Assembly (NCBI RefSeq): GCF_016863095.1
Contig: NZ_BOOF01000028.1
Span: forward strand, 122,489 to 186,488
Direction of reading: 5' to 3'
Length of the DNA: 64,000 nucleotides
Source: Microbispora siamensis
GTDB lineage: Bacteria; Actinomycetota; Actinomycetes; Streptosporangiales; Streptosporangiaceae
Of this stretch, positions 63,932 through 64,000 are shown piece by piece. Within the stretch, counting starts at the first letter, position 1; every line of letters begins with the position of its first letter. The translations under genes and the position numbers were made by a program. The notes under the pieces were generated by a model. That model was given only the letters and a program-made list of their open reading frames with translations, was not told the DNA's origin and did no database searches.

Positions 63932-64000
63932 TCAGCGCTGGACCGCCTCGGCGATGGAGGCCGCCGAGTCCGGGACCTCCGGGCTCTTCGCCTCGCCGGC
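63932..64000 (-). CDS. C-terminal fragment of an unidentified protein
   Basis: The last 22 residues and stop of a minus-strand gene are visible, ending SAASIAEAVQR. The preceding part reads AGEAKSPEVPD. This is too short to assign. The terminator at 63876 belongs to it. Confidence 0.5.
   Translation of the reverse strand, partial: AGEAKSPEVPDSAASIAEAVQR

Overview
The window is about 64 kb of very GC-rich DNA with many GTG starts, GTGA/ATGA gene overlaps and rare TTA codons. It carries F420-type and mycothiol-type proteins, an actinobacterial membrane EtfD and a radA-disA-mutY block. This fits a filamentous actinomycete, probably of the Streptosporangiaceae type. The assignment is made by eye, without database searches.

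Bases 1-22992 look like a specialised-metabolite gene cluster. It holds a LuxR-type regulator (cut by the window edge), an isopropylmalate synthase copy, a UbiA prenyltransferase, a cytosolic two-component pair, an aldo/keto-reductase-fold protein lacking three catalytic residues, a cupin protein, an MFS transporter, an ATP-grasp ligase, and a 31-codon gene with a strong ribosome binding site. These are followed by a nitrate transporter, both nitrate reductase subunits, a class I DAHP synthase, an adenylate-forming ligase, and a complete 4-amino-4-deoxychorismate route (PapA/B/C type). A second, divergent ATP-grasp ligase closes the cluster. DAHP synthase and PapABC should send shikimate carbon to 4-aminophenylpyruvate or 4-aminophenylalanine. 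The ligases and the prenyltransferase would then decorate or couple it.

Bases 23000-33504 hold a secreted discoidin/beta-helix protein, a ROK regulator, and a three-gene operon (FAD protein, aspartase/fumarase-superfamily lyase, nitronate monooxygenase) divergent from a LysR regulator. The FAD protein and lyase resemble the aspartate-to-nitrosuccinate-to-nitrite pair (CreE/CreD type), so two possible nitrite sources flank an aromatic-amine pathway and an adenylate-forming ligase. Diazotisation or another N-N/N-O chemistry is a reasonable but untested hypothesis.

Bases 33600-50400 are a mixed accessory region. It has a PEP-mutase-like enzyme, an IS605-type element with tnpB and a tnpA remnant, a PPOX protein, a ClpX-type zinc-finger protein, kynureninase with a GntR regulator, a DivIVA-like coiled coil, a carbonic anhydrase, membrane and cytosolic glycosyltransferases, a CsoR, and a PP2C/STAS pair. 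Bases 50500-64000 are more core-like: EtfD, TetR, methyltransferases, a MerR-thioredoxin pair, an ArsR-SRPBCC pair, RadA, DisA, MutY and an EboE-like protein. No rRNA, tRNA or CRISPR array was seen.
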